In this document: positions 1 through 5,800 of the stretch, piece by piece
How the letters are laid out: every line of letters starts with the position of its first letter
Position numbering within the stretch: the first letter of the stretch is position 1
NCBI RefSeq assembly: GCF_004138495.1
Contig: NZ_ML142863.1
Location: 113,249-120,456, forward strand
Source of the DNA: Phytoactinopolyspora endophytica
Lineage (GTDB): Bacteria > Actinomycetota > Actinomycetes > Jiangellales > Jiangellaceae
Direction of reading: 5' to 3'
DNA: 7,208 bases
The notes under the pieces: model-generated
Told to the model about the DNA's origin: nothing
The model's input: only the letters and a program-made list of their open reading frames with translations
Database searches by the model: none
Made by a program: the position numbers and the translations under genes

Positions 1-14
1 AGTCTGACCTGCGG

Positions 15-48
15 TGTCACATCGGTGTTCCGCTGTCACACGTCGGTG
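15..48. repeat. Imperfect direct repeat upstream of the oxidoreductase gene
   Basis: TGTCACATCGGTG (15-27) recurs as TGTCACACGTCGGTG (34-48), identical except for a 2-base insertion. The start-to-start distance is 19 bases, close to two helical turns. The pair lies about 85 bases upstream of the chosen start of the following gene, so it could be a tandem operator. It could equally be chance, or the tail of a gene that lies outside the window. No clear -35/-10 pair was found between it and the gene. Confidence 0.3.
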
Positions 49-118
49 CCTTCTTCCGCAGAGGCCAACAGTGGCGGAACATAGTCTCAGTAACAGATTC
101 TCACCAAAAGCCTGCGCC

Positions 119-124
119 AGGAGG
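119..124 (+). promoter_or_regulatory. Ribosome binding site that fixes the oxidoreductase start
   Basis: A perfect AGGAGG ends directly against an in-frame ATG at 125, too close for use. It lies nine bases before the ATG at 134, which is normal spacing. This selects 134 over 125 and over the much earlier in-frame ATG at 14, whose extra residues do not resemble the family. Confidence 0.75.
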
Positions 125-133
125 ATGCGGACC

Positions 134-529
134 ATGACGGCCACACTCGACGAGACCACCCGCCGTCTGTTCGACGAGCGGAACTTCGCCACGGTCGCCA
201 CCGTCAATGCGGATGGCAGCCCTCACTCGGCCGTCGTGTGGGTGACACGCGATGGCGACGACGTGCTGTTCTCCACCACGGCCGGGCGGAAGAAGGCGCG
301 CAACCTCATGCGTGAGCCGCGGATCAGCGTGTCGGTGTTCGATCTGGAAAACCCGTACAACTCCGCGGAGATCCGGGGCAAAGCCACCCTCGTCGACGAC
401 CCGGAGAAGGCGCTGCCCCGCACGCTGTCCCAGAAGTACCTCGGCCAGGACCCGCCCAATGAGTCCGCCGATGAACAGCGGCTGATCGTGCGCATCACGC
501 CGGAACGAGTCTCCACCTTCTCAGCCTGA
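134..529 (+). CDS. PPOX-class (Rv1155-like) probable F420-dependent oxidoreductase
   Basis: This 131-residue protein belongs to the pyridoxamine-5'-phosphate-oxidase-like split beta-barrel group, most like the small actinobacterial FDOR-B enzymes (TIGR03618 type). These bind F420 or a flavin as cytosolic dimers and carry out hydride-transfer reactions. Visible family features are the N-terminal helix leading into FATVATVNADGSPHSAVVW (residues 18-36), the VLFSTTAGRKKARNL cofactor-phosphate segment (44-58) with basic residues R52, K53 and K54, the strand RISVSVFD (63-70), and AEIRGKATLVDD (78-89). Length is slightly below the roughly 140-150 residues usual for the group, but no block is missing. 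The start at 134 is chosen because AGGAGG lies nine bases upstream. The gene appears monocistronic, with rpmB 128 bases downstream behind its own candidate promoter. The substrate cannot be read from sequence. FMN or heme binding is an alternative to F420, though the partial cofC gene at the far end shows the host makes F420. Confidence 0.88.
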   Translation: MTATLDETTRRLFDERNFATVATVNADGSPHSAVVWVTRDGDDVLFSTTAGRKKARNLMREPRISVSVFDLENPYNSAEIRGKATLVDDPEKALPRTLSQKYLGQDPPNESADEQRLIVRITPERVSTFSA

Positions 530-533
530 GGGC

Positions 534-558
534 GACGCCGGTTTGGGTCTGAGGCGTC
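534..558 (+). terminator. Weak hairpin downstream of the oxidoreductase gene
   Basis: GACGCC (534-539) pairs perfectly with GGCGTC (553-558) around a 13-base loop, starting five bases after the stop codon. There is no T-tract. The loop contains the proposed -35 element of the rpmB promoter, so termination and initiation would share DNA here. The short stem and large loop keep this tentative. Confidence 0.25.
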
Positions 559-571
559 TAGCCAGTATCCT
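543..571 (+). promoter_or_regulatory. Candidate sigma70-type promoter for rpmB
   Basis: TTGGGT (543-548) and TATCCT (566-571) are separated by exactly 17 bases and match the -35 and -10 consensus at 3/6 and 4/6 positions. Initiation near 578 would give rpmB a leader of about 80 bases. The position, in the only sizeable gap before rpmB, supports the call. It was made by eye only. Confidence 0.4.
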
Positions 572-657
572 AGAGCGGTTGCCTCGGTCGGGGCGTTTCG
601 CGTCGCGACCGTCGCAACACCATCGTTCCTGACACTTCACTTCCGTAGGAGTTACCC

Positions 658-849
658 GTGGCTGCCACTTGCGACGTCTGCGGCAAAGGCCCGGGCTTCG
701 GCAACAAGATCTCGCACTCGCACCGCCGGACCCCACGCCGTTGGAACCCGAACATCCAGTCGGTGCGTACCGTCTCCGGAGGCACTCCGAAGCGGATCAA
801 CGCCTGCACCTCCTGCATCAAGGCCGGCAAGGTCGCCCGCACCGCCTGA
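658..849 (+). CDS. rpmB: 50S ribosomal protein L28 (zinc-ribbon, C+ form)
   Basis: This is ribosomal protein L28 (bL28), a small basic protein of the large ribosomal subunit, here 63 residues. The start [21 protein letters not shown], the [12 protein letters not shown] segment (23-34) and [14 protein letters not shown] (46-59) are hallmark L28 sequence. C5, C8, C50 and C53 form two CxxC pairs, so this is the zinc-binding C+ version and not the cysteine-free paralogue that actinobacteria often place under Zur control in zinc starvation. The start is GTG, with TAGGAG at 646-651 and six bases of spacing. The PRPP-synthetase-like gene follows 38 bases downstream on the same strand and is probably cotranscribed. 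In many actinobacteria rpmB sits beside thiL and near recG, so the position fits. Confidence 0.96.
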   Translation: MAATCDVCGKGPGFGNKISHSHRRTPRRWNPNIQSVRTVSGGTPKRINACTSCIKAGKVARTA

Positions 850-887
850 ACTGACGTTCTCAGCCTGCGGAGGTCTGGACGACCACG

Positions 888-1832
888 ATGCGCAACATCG
901 CCGTCTTCAGTGGGTCTGCACATCCCGAGCTCGCAGCGGAGATTTGCACTCATCTGGACGTACCGTTGCATCCGGTACGGACCCAGCGGTTCGCCAATGA
1001 TTGTCTCGAGGTCCAGCTCCAGGCCAACTGCCGAGAGCACGACGTTTTCCTGATCCAGCCGATCGTTCCGCCGGTTCAGGAGAACCTCGTCGAGCTCTTG
1101 CTCATGCTCGATGCGGCCAGAGGTGCCTCAGCGGCACGAACCACCGTGGTGATGCCGCACTACGCCTATGCCCGGTCGGACAAGAAGGATGCGCCGCGGA
1201 TCTCCATCGGCGGCCGGCTGGTAGCCGACCTCATGGTCACCGCCGGTGCCAGCCGGGTGCTGGCGATGACGCTGCATTCTCCCCAGGTGCACGGGTTCTT
1301 CAGTATCCCGGTCGACCAGTTGCACGCGCTACGCGAACTCGCCGGCCACTTCCAGCACGGCGACCTGTCGAACACGGTGGTCGTCTCGCCGGACCTCGGC
1401 AATGCCAAGCCCGCCTCCGCATTCGCGCGGATACTCGGGGTGCCGGTCGCGGCGGGTGCCAAGCAGCGTTTCACCGACGATCGTGTCAGCGTCAGCGCCA
1501 TCATCGGCGACGTCCAAGGGCGTGACATCATCGTCCTCGACGACGAGATCGCCAAGGGAAGCACCGTCGTCGAGTTGATCGACAGACTACGGGAGCATCA
1601 CGTCCGGTCGATCCGGATCGCCTGCACCCACGGGCTCTTCACGGACAAGGCGATCGAACGCCTCGGCGAGCTCGACGACGTCAACGAGATCGTGTGCACG
1701 AACACCGTGCCGATCCCCGAGTCGAAGCGGCATCCGAAGCTCCAGGTGCTTTCCGTCGCCCCGCAGCTCGCGGAGGCGATCCGTCGCATCCACAACGGCG
1801 AGTCGGTCAGCGCCCTGTTCCACGACACCTGA
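888..1832 (+). CDS. Divergent ribose-phosphate pyrophosphokinase (PRPP synthetase) family protein
   Basis: This 314-residue protein aligns along its full length with Prs, which transfers pyrophosphate from ATP to ribose 5-phosphate to make PRPP in the cytosol. Conserved family blocks are GSAHPELA (9-16), HDVFLIQ..PVQENLVELLLMLDA (51-76), PHYAYARSDKKDAPRISIGGRLVADL (90-115), LHSPQVHGFF (129-138) and VSPDLGN (166-172). H130, D169 and the flexible-loop pair K192/R194 are retained, as are the C-terminal LSVAPQLAEAI (288-298) and ESVSALF. Departures are notable. The usual FxDGE motif reads FANDC (35-39), RQDRK reads RSDKK (96-100), and the ribose-phosphate loop DDIIDTAGT reads DDEIAKGST (218-226), losing the third Asp and the Thr after it. 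It is probably a paralogue beside a canonical prs elsewhere, hence no symbol. The ATG is 13 bases from GGAGGT (869-874), which is long, but no better start exists. It ends in the hairpin shared with thiL. Confidence 0.85.
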   Translation: MRNIAVFSGSAHPELAAEICTHLDVPLHPVRTQRFANDCLEVQLQANCREHDVFLIQPIVPPVQENLVELLLMLDAARGASAARTTVVMPHYAYARSDKKDAPRISIGGRLVADLMVTAGASRVLAMTLHSPQVHGFFSIPVDQLHALRELAGHFQHGDLSNTVVVSPDLGNAKPASAFARILGVPVAAGAKQRFTDDRVSVSAIIGDVQGRDIIVLDDEIAKGSTVVELIDRLREHHVRSIRIACTHGLFTDKAIERLGELDDVNEIVCTNTVPIPESKRHPKLQVLSVAPQLAEAIRRIHNGESVSALFHDT

Positions 1833-1857
1833 TCCACCCCGCGGCCAGGTGGATCAG
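1829..1857. terminator. Perfect hairpin between convergent genes, probable bidirectional terminator
   Basis: CTGATCCACC (1829-1838) and GGTGGATCAG (1848-1857) form a perfect 10-bp stem with a 9-base loop. The stem includes the stop codon of the PRPP-synthetase-like gene (1830-1832) and ends seven bases before the thiL stop on the other strand. It is the only inverted repeat in the 32-base intergenic gap, so it could serve both transcripts. There is no T-tract on either side, which is common for high-GC actinobacteria. Confidence 0.7.
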
Positions 1858-1864
1858 CAGGCGG

Positions 1865-2809
1865 TCAGGCGAAGTGTGCATGACCCGCCGTGCCTTCATA
1901 GGATTCTCCGTCCACCTCGACGCCCGCTCCCTCGGTGACGCTCCCGATGACACGCCAGTGATCCGGTAGCTCGACGCCGGGCCGGAACGTCGCCAGCAGC
2001 GCGTTGTCGTCGCCACCCGTCAGCACCCAGCGCAACGGGTCCGCGCCGAGCGCCGCCCCGACCTCGCGCATCGGAGCGGTGATCTCCAGTGCCGCGGAGG
2101 TGACGTCGATCCGCACATTGCTGGACTCGGCGATGTGACCCGCGTCGGCCAGCAGCCCGTCGCTCACGTCGCACATCGCCGTGGCACCCAACGCAGCCGC
2201 CTCGGGGCCTGCGCCGTACGGGATCTCCGGGCGGCGGTGTGCCTCGACGAGCACCCGTGGCGAGGTGAAGCCACGGCTGAGCACCTGCAAGCCCGCCTCC
2301 GCCCAGCCGAGACGGCCGCACACAGCCAGCATGTCCCCCGGCCGCGCACCGGTCCGTCGCACCGGTTCCCTGCCCTCGAGGTCGCCGAACGCCGAGACCG
2401 CCAAGACAACGGCATCGGCGCTGACCGTATCACCGCCGATCACGGACGCGCCGACAAGCTCGCACTCGTCGCGCAACCCATCCGCCAGCTCCAGTGCCCA
2501 AGCGGAGTCGAGATCCTTCGGCGCAGCCAAACCGACGGTGATCGCCGTCGGACGTGCCCCCATCGCCGCGATATCCGAGAGATTCTGCGCTGCCGCTTTC
2601 CGGCCGACGTCATATGCCCGGGACCAGTCACGGCGGAAATGCCGCCCTTCGACCAGCATGTCCGTCGTCACCACCATGCGACCGTCCGGAGCGGTGATGA
2701 CGGCCGCGTCGTCGCCGGGCCCGAGTACGACGCCGGCTCCTTGCGGATACCGCGACGTCACCGCATCAATCAGGCCGAATTCACCTAAATCGGCCACGCT
2801 ATCTGGCAC
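1865..2809 (-). CDS. thiL: Thiamine-monophosphate kinase
   Basis: ThiL phosphorylates thiamine monophosphate with ATP to give thiamine diphosphate, the last step of the pathway, in the cytosol. The 314-residue protein shows the AIR-synthase-like fold signatures in order: GEFGLIDAV (9-17), GPGDDAAV (30-37), TTDMLVEGRHF (48-58), KAAAQNLSDIAAMGA (71-85), the metal-site GGDT (125-128), DVSDGLLAD (214-222) and TGGDDNALL (264-272). The last motif is usually GGED followed by an aromatic or His residue and then E, A or S, so GGDDN is a mild variant. The GTG at 2809 is preferred because GAGGAG lies four bases upstream and the family homology begins there. In-frame ATGs at 2836 and 2860 would run through the probable promoter region of the divergent gene. 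It is transcribed alone and converges on the gene to its left. ThiD, a neighbour in some actinobacteria, is not in the window. Confidence 0.95.
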   Translation of the reverse strand: MPDSVADLGEFGLIDAVTSRYPQGAGVVLGPGDDAAVITAPDGRMVVTTDMLVEGRHFRRDWSRAYDVGRKAAAQNLSDIAAMGARPTAITVGLAAPKDLDSAWALELADGLRDECELVGASVIGGDTVSADAVVLAVSAFGDLEGREPVRRTGARPGDMLAVCGRLGWAEAGLQVLSRGFTSPRVLVEAHRRPEIPYGAGPEAAALGATAMCDVSDGLLADAGHIAESSNVRIDVTSAALEITAPMREVGAALGADPLRWVLTGGDDNALLATFRPGVELPDHWRVIGSVTEGAGVEVDGESYEGTAGHAHFA

Positions 2810-2813
2810 GTTG

Positions 2814-2819
2814 CTCCTC
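2814..2819 (-). promoter_or_regulatory. Ribosome binding site that fixes the thiL start
   Basis: On the minus strand GAGGAG lies four bases before the GTG at 2809-2807. Neither upstream in-frame ATG (2836, 2860) has a comparable site, so the shorter 314-residue product is favoured. Confidence 0.65.
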
Positions 2820-2854
2820 TTTCGTCGCGACAGCATGTAGGTTGGCGCACGAAC

Positions 2855-2860
2855 TATCAT
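2855..2860 (+). promoter_or_regulatory. Candidate -10 element in the divergent spacer
   Basis: TATCAT matches the -10 consensus at 5/6 positions and sits 30 bases before the start of the AsnC-type gene. No good -35 lies at 16-18 bases. GCGACA at 2827-2832 shares GACA with the consensus but is 22 bases away. The 75-base gap 2810-2884 must also hold the thiL promoter, for which no clear hexamers were seen. Confidence 0.3.
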
Positions 2861-2884
2861 TCCTTAAGAGCTGGAGGCCAACCC

Positions 2885-3121
2885 GTGGTGGTGCAGGCAT
2901 ACATCCTGATCCAGACCGAGGTCGGCAAGGCGGCAGAGGTTGCCCGCCAGATCGGCCAGATCGAGGGGGTCACGCTCGCCGAGGACGTGACAGGGCCCTA
3001 CGATGTCATCGTGCGCGCAGAAGCCGACAACGTTGACGACCTCGGCAAGCTCGTGGTCGCCCGGGTACAGGGCGTCGACGGTATCACCCGAACTCTCACG
3101 TGCCCCGTCGTTCATCTGTGA
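2885..3121 (+). CDS. Stand-alone Lrp/AsnC ligand-binding (RAM) domain protein
   Basis: This 78-residue protein is only the AsnC_trans_reg (RAM) domain of Lrp/AsnC regulators, with no helix-turn-helix. Such domains form beta-alpha-beta-beta-alpha-beta dimers and higher oligomers that bind amino acids or similar small effectors at subunit interfaces. The sequence shows the first strand VVQAYILIQTEV (2-13), helix GKAAEVARQIGQI (14-26), the GPYDVIVRAEA turn and strand (37-47) with the family G-x-Y-D, and the closing GVDGITRTLTCPVVHL (63-78). The full domain is present, so this is not a truncated regulator. Start GTG 2885 has TGGAGG at 2872-2877 with seven bases of spacing. Two further GTG codons follow at once, so the exact start could shift by one or two residues. 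Its end overlaps the DUF3515 gene by 22 bases, which implies coupled translation. The ligand and partner are unknown. This position beside thiL is typical in actinobacteria. Confidence 0.9.
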   Translation: MVVQAYILIQTEVGKAAEVARQIGQIEGVTLAEDVTGPYDVIVRAEADNVDDLGKLVVARVQGVDGITRTLTCPVVHL

Positions 3122-3555
3122 CGGCAGGCTTCGGCGCGTTGCTGCTCACCGGTTGCGGGTTCGGAGCTGTCTCGGTCGAGCCATTCGAGCCAGAGCCCGG
3201 TAGCTCGGACTCCTGCACTTCACTACTCGACGATCTTCCGGAGACCATCGGCGACGCCGTCCGCCGCGACGTCGATCCCGATTCGGTACCGGCCGCGGCC
3301 TGGGGACAACCACCCATCGTGCTGCGCTGTGGGGTGGACCTGCCGGCCGCCTACCAGCTCGACGCTCAGCTGCTGGACATCGACGGTGTCGGCTGGTTCG
3401 CCGAGGAGGCCGACGGCGGCACCTTCTTCACCGCCACCGATCGGGAGACGATGGTCGAGGTCGCCGTCCCCGACGACTACGCCCCCGAAGGTCTCATCCT
3501 CCAGGATCTCTCTTTGACGATCGCTGAGCACATACCCGAGCGTGAGCTGCGCTGA
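3100..3555 (+). CDS. DUF3515 family lipoprotein
   Basis: This is a 151-residue secreted protein of the actinobacterial DUF3515 family, whose function is unknown. The N-terminus reads as a short lipoprotein signal: a basic n-region (R3, R4), a hydrophobic stretch 7-17, and lipobox LTGC with the lipid-bearing Cys at 19. This predicts anchoring to the outer face of the membrane. The domain follows with CTSLLDDLPETI (39-50), AAAWGQPPIVLRCGVDLP (65-82) with C77, GWFAEE (98-103), a TATDRETMVEVAVP strand region (111-124) and a C-terminal helix. C39 and C77 could form a disulfide. The GTG at 3100 is chosen because it supplies the positive n-region. A GTG at 3118, overlapping the upstream stop as GTGA, would leave a signal without Arg. 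Neither start has a good ribosome binding site, so coupling to the AsnC-type gene is likely. Confidence 0.85.
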   Translation: MPRRSSVTAGFGALLLTGCGFGAVSVEPFEPEPGSSDSCTSLLDDLPETIGDAVRRDVDPDSVPAAAWGQPPIVLRCGVDLPAAYQLDAQLLDIDGVGWFAEEADGGTFFTATDRETMVEVAVPDDYAPEGLILQDLSLTIAEHIPERELR

Positions 3556-3560
3556 TCAGG

Positions 3561-3597
3561 AGGAGGCGGAAACAGGGATCTCCCTCTCCCGACTCCT
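3561..3597. terminator. Candidate hairpin between convergent DUF3515 and ddl genes
   Basis: AGGAGGCGG (3561-3569) pairs with CCGACTCCT (3589-3597) at eight of nine positions, with one G-A mismatch. The loop contains a small inner AGGG/CCCT stem. It begins five bases after the DUF3515 stop and is the best inverted repeat in the 80-base convergent gap. It lacks a T-tract, and its stability was judged by eye. Confidence 0.35.
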
Positions 3598-3635
3598 ACC
3601 GTGGCAGCCTGGGGCGCGCACGTCACGCATGCCGG

Positions 3636-4745
3636 CTAACGGAGGCCGAGGGGACGGTTGAGTGCGGTCGTGATCATACGGTCGACGAGTCCGGCGTAGT
3701 CGAGACCGGACTTGGCCCACAGCATGGGGAACATCGACGTGGGCGTGAAACCGGGCATCGTGTTGACCTCGTTGACCACGACAGAGCCGTCGGAGCGCAG
3801 GAAGAAGTCGACCCGGGCCAGGCTCTCGCAGGACAACGCCCGGAACGCCGTCACCGCCAGCTGCCGCATCCGCTCCGACGTCTCGGGGGCGACATCGGCG
3901 GGAATGTCGAGCTCGACGTCGTTCTCCGGCAGGTACTTCGCCTGGAAGTCGTAGAACTCGTGGCTCGCGTCGAACTTGATCTCGCCCAGGACGCTCGCCT
4001 CCGGCTCAGCGCCCTGGACTCCCTCGAGCACACCGCATTCGATCTCGCGCCCGGCAACGGCCTCCTCGATGATGACCTTGGGGTCATGCTCCCGAGCGGC
4101 CAGGACGGCGCTCTCCAACTCCTCAGGACCGCTGACCTTGGCGACGCCCATGCTGGAGCCCGCGCGAGCGGGCTTGACGAAGACCGGCCAGCCCAGCTCG
4201 ACCACGTCCGCCGCCACACCGTCTCGTTGCGGCTCCCACGGCCCCGGCTCGACCAGCACGTGCCGTGCCACCGGCAGCCCAGCCGCGCGCAGCAACAGCT
4301 TCATGACGTGTTTGTCCATCCCCACGGCGGACGCGAGCACGCCCGAGCCGACGTAACGCACGTCCGCCAGCTCCAGCAACCCTTGGATCGTGCCGTCCTC
4401 GCCATAAGGGCCGTGCAGGAGCGGGAAGACGACGTCGACCGTGCCCAGTTCGCGCGGCACCTCGCCGGGCGATTGGACGACCGGGCCGGAACCCGTCGGC
4501 AGCACCACTGTGCCGCCCTCGTCGGCGACGTGGGGCAGCTGCCCGTCGGCGATGGCGAGCTGCTCCGGCTCCCCGCTGCTCAGGACCCACCGGCCTTCGG
4601 TCGTGACGCCGATCGGCACCACCTCGTAACGTTCCGGATCCATCGCGGCGAGCACACCGCCGGCGGTGATGCAGGAGATCGTGTGCTCGGAGCTGCGGCC
4701 GCCGAAGACGACGGCGACGCGGACCCGGTGTGGCGTTTCGTTCAC
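3636..4745 (-). CDS. ddl: D-alanine--D-alanine ligase
   Basis: Ddl joins two D-alanines using ATP to make the dipeptide added to UDP-MurNAc-tripeptide in peptidoglycan synthesis, in the cytosol. The 369-residue protein has the N-terminal FGGRSSEHTIS (14-24), HGPYGEDGTIQG (111-122), the ATP-grasp segment KPARAGSSMGV (191-201), EIECGVLEG (235-242), omega-loop YDFQAKY (265-271) and the metal-binding VNEVNTMPGFT (323-333). The K270-Y271 pair in the omega loop is that of ordinary D-Ala-D-Ala ligases; VanA-type D-Ala-D-Lac enzymes have a His there. So this is the housekeeping enzyme and not a glycopeptide-resistance ligase. Length is in the usual range for long actinobacterial Ddl. Start is GTG with only a weak TAGGG nine bases upstream. 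It is third in the plsC-gpsA-ddl operon, 29 bases after gpsA. Confidence 0.97.
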   Translation of the reverse strand: MNETPHRVRVAVVFGGRSSEHTISCITAGGVLAAMDPERYEVVPIGVTTEGRWVLSSGEPEQLAIADGQLPHVADEGGTVVLPTGSGPVVQSPGEVPRELGTVDVVFPLLHGPYGEDGTIQGLLELADVRYVGSGVLASAVGMDKHVMKLLLRAAGLPVARHVLVEPGPWEPQRDGVAADVVELGWPVFVKPARAGSSMGVAKVSGPEELESAVLAAREHDPKVIIEEAVAGREIECGVLEGVQGAEPEASVLGEIKFDASHEFYDFQAKYLPENDVELDIPADVAPETSERMRQLAVTAFRALSCESLARVDFFLRSDGSVVVNEVNTMPGFTPTSMFPMLWAKSGLDYAGLVDRMITTALNRPLGLR

Positions 4746-4774
4746 GACGACAGACCCTATCCCTTGTATCGCTC

Positions 4775-5800
4775 TCAGTGTCCATGCCGTTCGGGCTTGG
4801 CCGAGCGGGAGAGCAAAGACCGTAGCATCTCGTGCGGCGTGAGTTCAGCGCGCACCATTCTGGTGACGTGCTCGACGATCGGCATGTCCACTCCGGCCCG
4901 TCCAGCCAGGTCGAGGATCGATTCGCAGGACTTGACGCCTTCGGCTACCTGCCGCGACGACGCCACCGCTTGCTCTACGGTCTTGCCTCTGCCCAACTGT
5001 TCACCGAACGTGCGGTTACGGGACAGCGGCGAATAGCACGTTGCCACGAGGTCTCCCAGGCCGGCCAGGCCAGAGAACGTATACGGGTCCGCACCGAGTA
5101 CCTCGCCGAGTCTGGCGGTCTCAGCCAGACCTCGTGTGATGACGCTCGCGCGCGCGTTGTCGCCGAATCCCAGGCCCACCGCGAGCCCTACCGCCAAGGC
5201 GATGACGTTCTTCACGGCGCCGCCCAGCTCGGTCCCGAGCACGTCGGTATTGGTGTAGGGGCGGAAGTGCGGCGTGTGACACATCTCCTGTACCCGGCGC
5301 GCGACCTCTTCATTGTGTGCGGCGACCACGCTCGCGGCCGGCTGTCGCTGGGCGATCTCCGGTGCGAGGTTGGGCCCGGAGACGACGCTGATCCGGTCTT
5401 CGGAGGCACCGGTCACCTCTGCCACGACCTCGCTCATCCGGTTCGCCGTCCCCAGCTCGATACCTTTCATCAAACTGACCAGCACGGCCGACGGCGGCAG
5501 CAACGGTGCCCAGCCGGTCAAGTTGGCCCGCAGACTCTGCGACGGCACGGCGAGCACGACGACGTCGGCCCCCTCGGCTGCCGCCTGCGGGTCATGGGTG
5601 GCACGGATCGTCGCCGGGAGTTCGATGCCGTCGAGGTACTCGCTGTTGACGTGGGTCCGGTTGATCGTGTCGCACAGCTCGGGCCGGCGGCCCCAGAGCA
5701 CGACGTCCGCACCTGCGTCGGCGAGAACCAAGGCAAAGGTCGTGCCCCAAGAGCCGGCCCCGAACACGGCCGCACGGATCGGTCGCTCGGCGGACTGCAT
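4775..5800 (-). CDS. gpsA: Glycerol-3-phosphate dehydrogenase [NAD(P)+]
   Basis: GpsA reduces dihydroxyacetone phosphate to sn-glycerol 3-phosphate, the backbone of membrane phospholipids, in the cytosol. The 341-residue protein has an N-terminal Rossmann domain with GAGSWGT (14-20) and VVLAVPSQSL (81-90). These are followed by SLMKGIE (109-115) and SGPNLAPEIA (141-150). The helical C-terminal domain carries ELGGAVKN (191-198) with catalytic K197, GDNARA (213-218), GLAGLGDLVATC (244-255), the phosphate-binding SRNR (260-263) and VAEGVKS (285-291). All expected blocks are present and length is standard. ATG overlaps the last base of the upstream acyltransferase stop as TGATG. AGGAG lies eight to nine bases upstream inside that gene, so the two are translationally coupled. 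That pairing puts glycerol-3-phosphate supply next to its acylation pathway. The last ten or so residues (SAKPERHGH) are a non-conserved tail. Confidence 0.97.
   Translation of the reverse strand: MQSAERPIRAAVFGAGSWGTTFALVLADAGADVVLWGRRPELCDTINRTHVNSEYLDGIELPATIRATHDPQAAAEGADVVVLAVPSQSLRANLTGWAPLLPPSAVLVSLMKGIELGTANRMSEVVAEVTGASEDRISVVSGPNLAPEIAQRQPAASVVAAHNEEVARRVQEMCHTPHFRPYTNTDVLGTELGGAVKNVIALAVGLAVGLGFGDNARASVITRGLAETARLGEVLGADPYTFSGLAGLGDLVATCYSPLSRNRTFGEQLGRGKTVEQAVASSRQVAEGVKSCESILDLAGRAGVDMPIVEHVTRMVRAELTPHEMLRSLLSRSAKPERHGH

Noticed and set aside
14..133. N-terminal extension of the oxidoreductase to the ATG at 14
   Set aside because: The extra 40 residues do not resemble the family, and the perfect AGGAGG lies just before the internal start at 134.
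2810..2860. Longer thiL starting at ATG 2860 or 2836
   Set aside because: The GTG at 2809 has a clear ribosome binding site and coincides with the start of family homology. Longer versions occupy the divergent promoter space.
3636..4745. Possible vancomycin-resistance D-Ala-D-Lac ligase
   Set aside because: The omega loop has K-Y (270-271) as in ordinary Ddl, and no vanH or vanX homologue is nearby.
3960..5036. 358-codon open frame on the plus strand opposite ddl
   Set aside because: Antisense to ddl and the end of gpsA, with composition typical of a GC-driven shadow frame and no motif.
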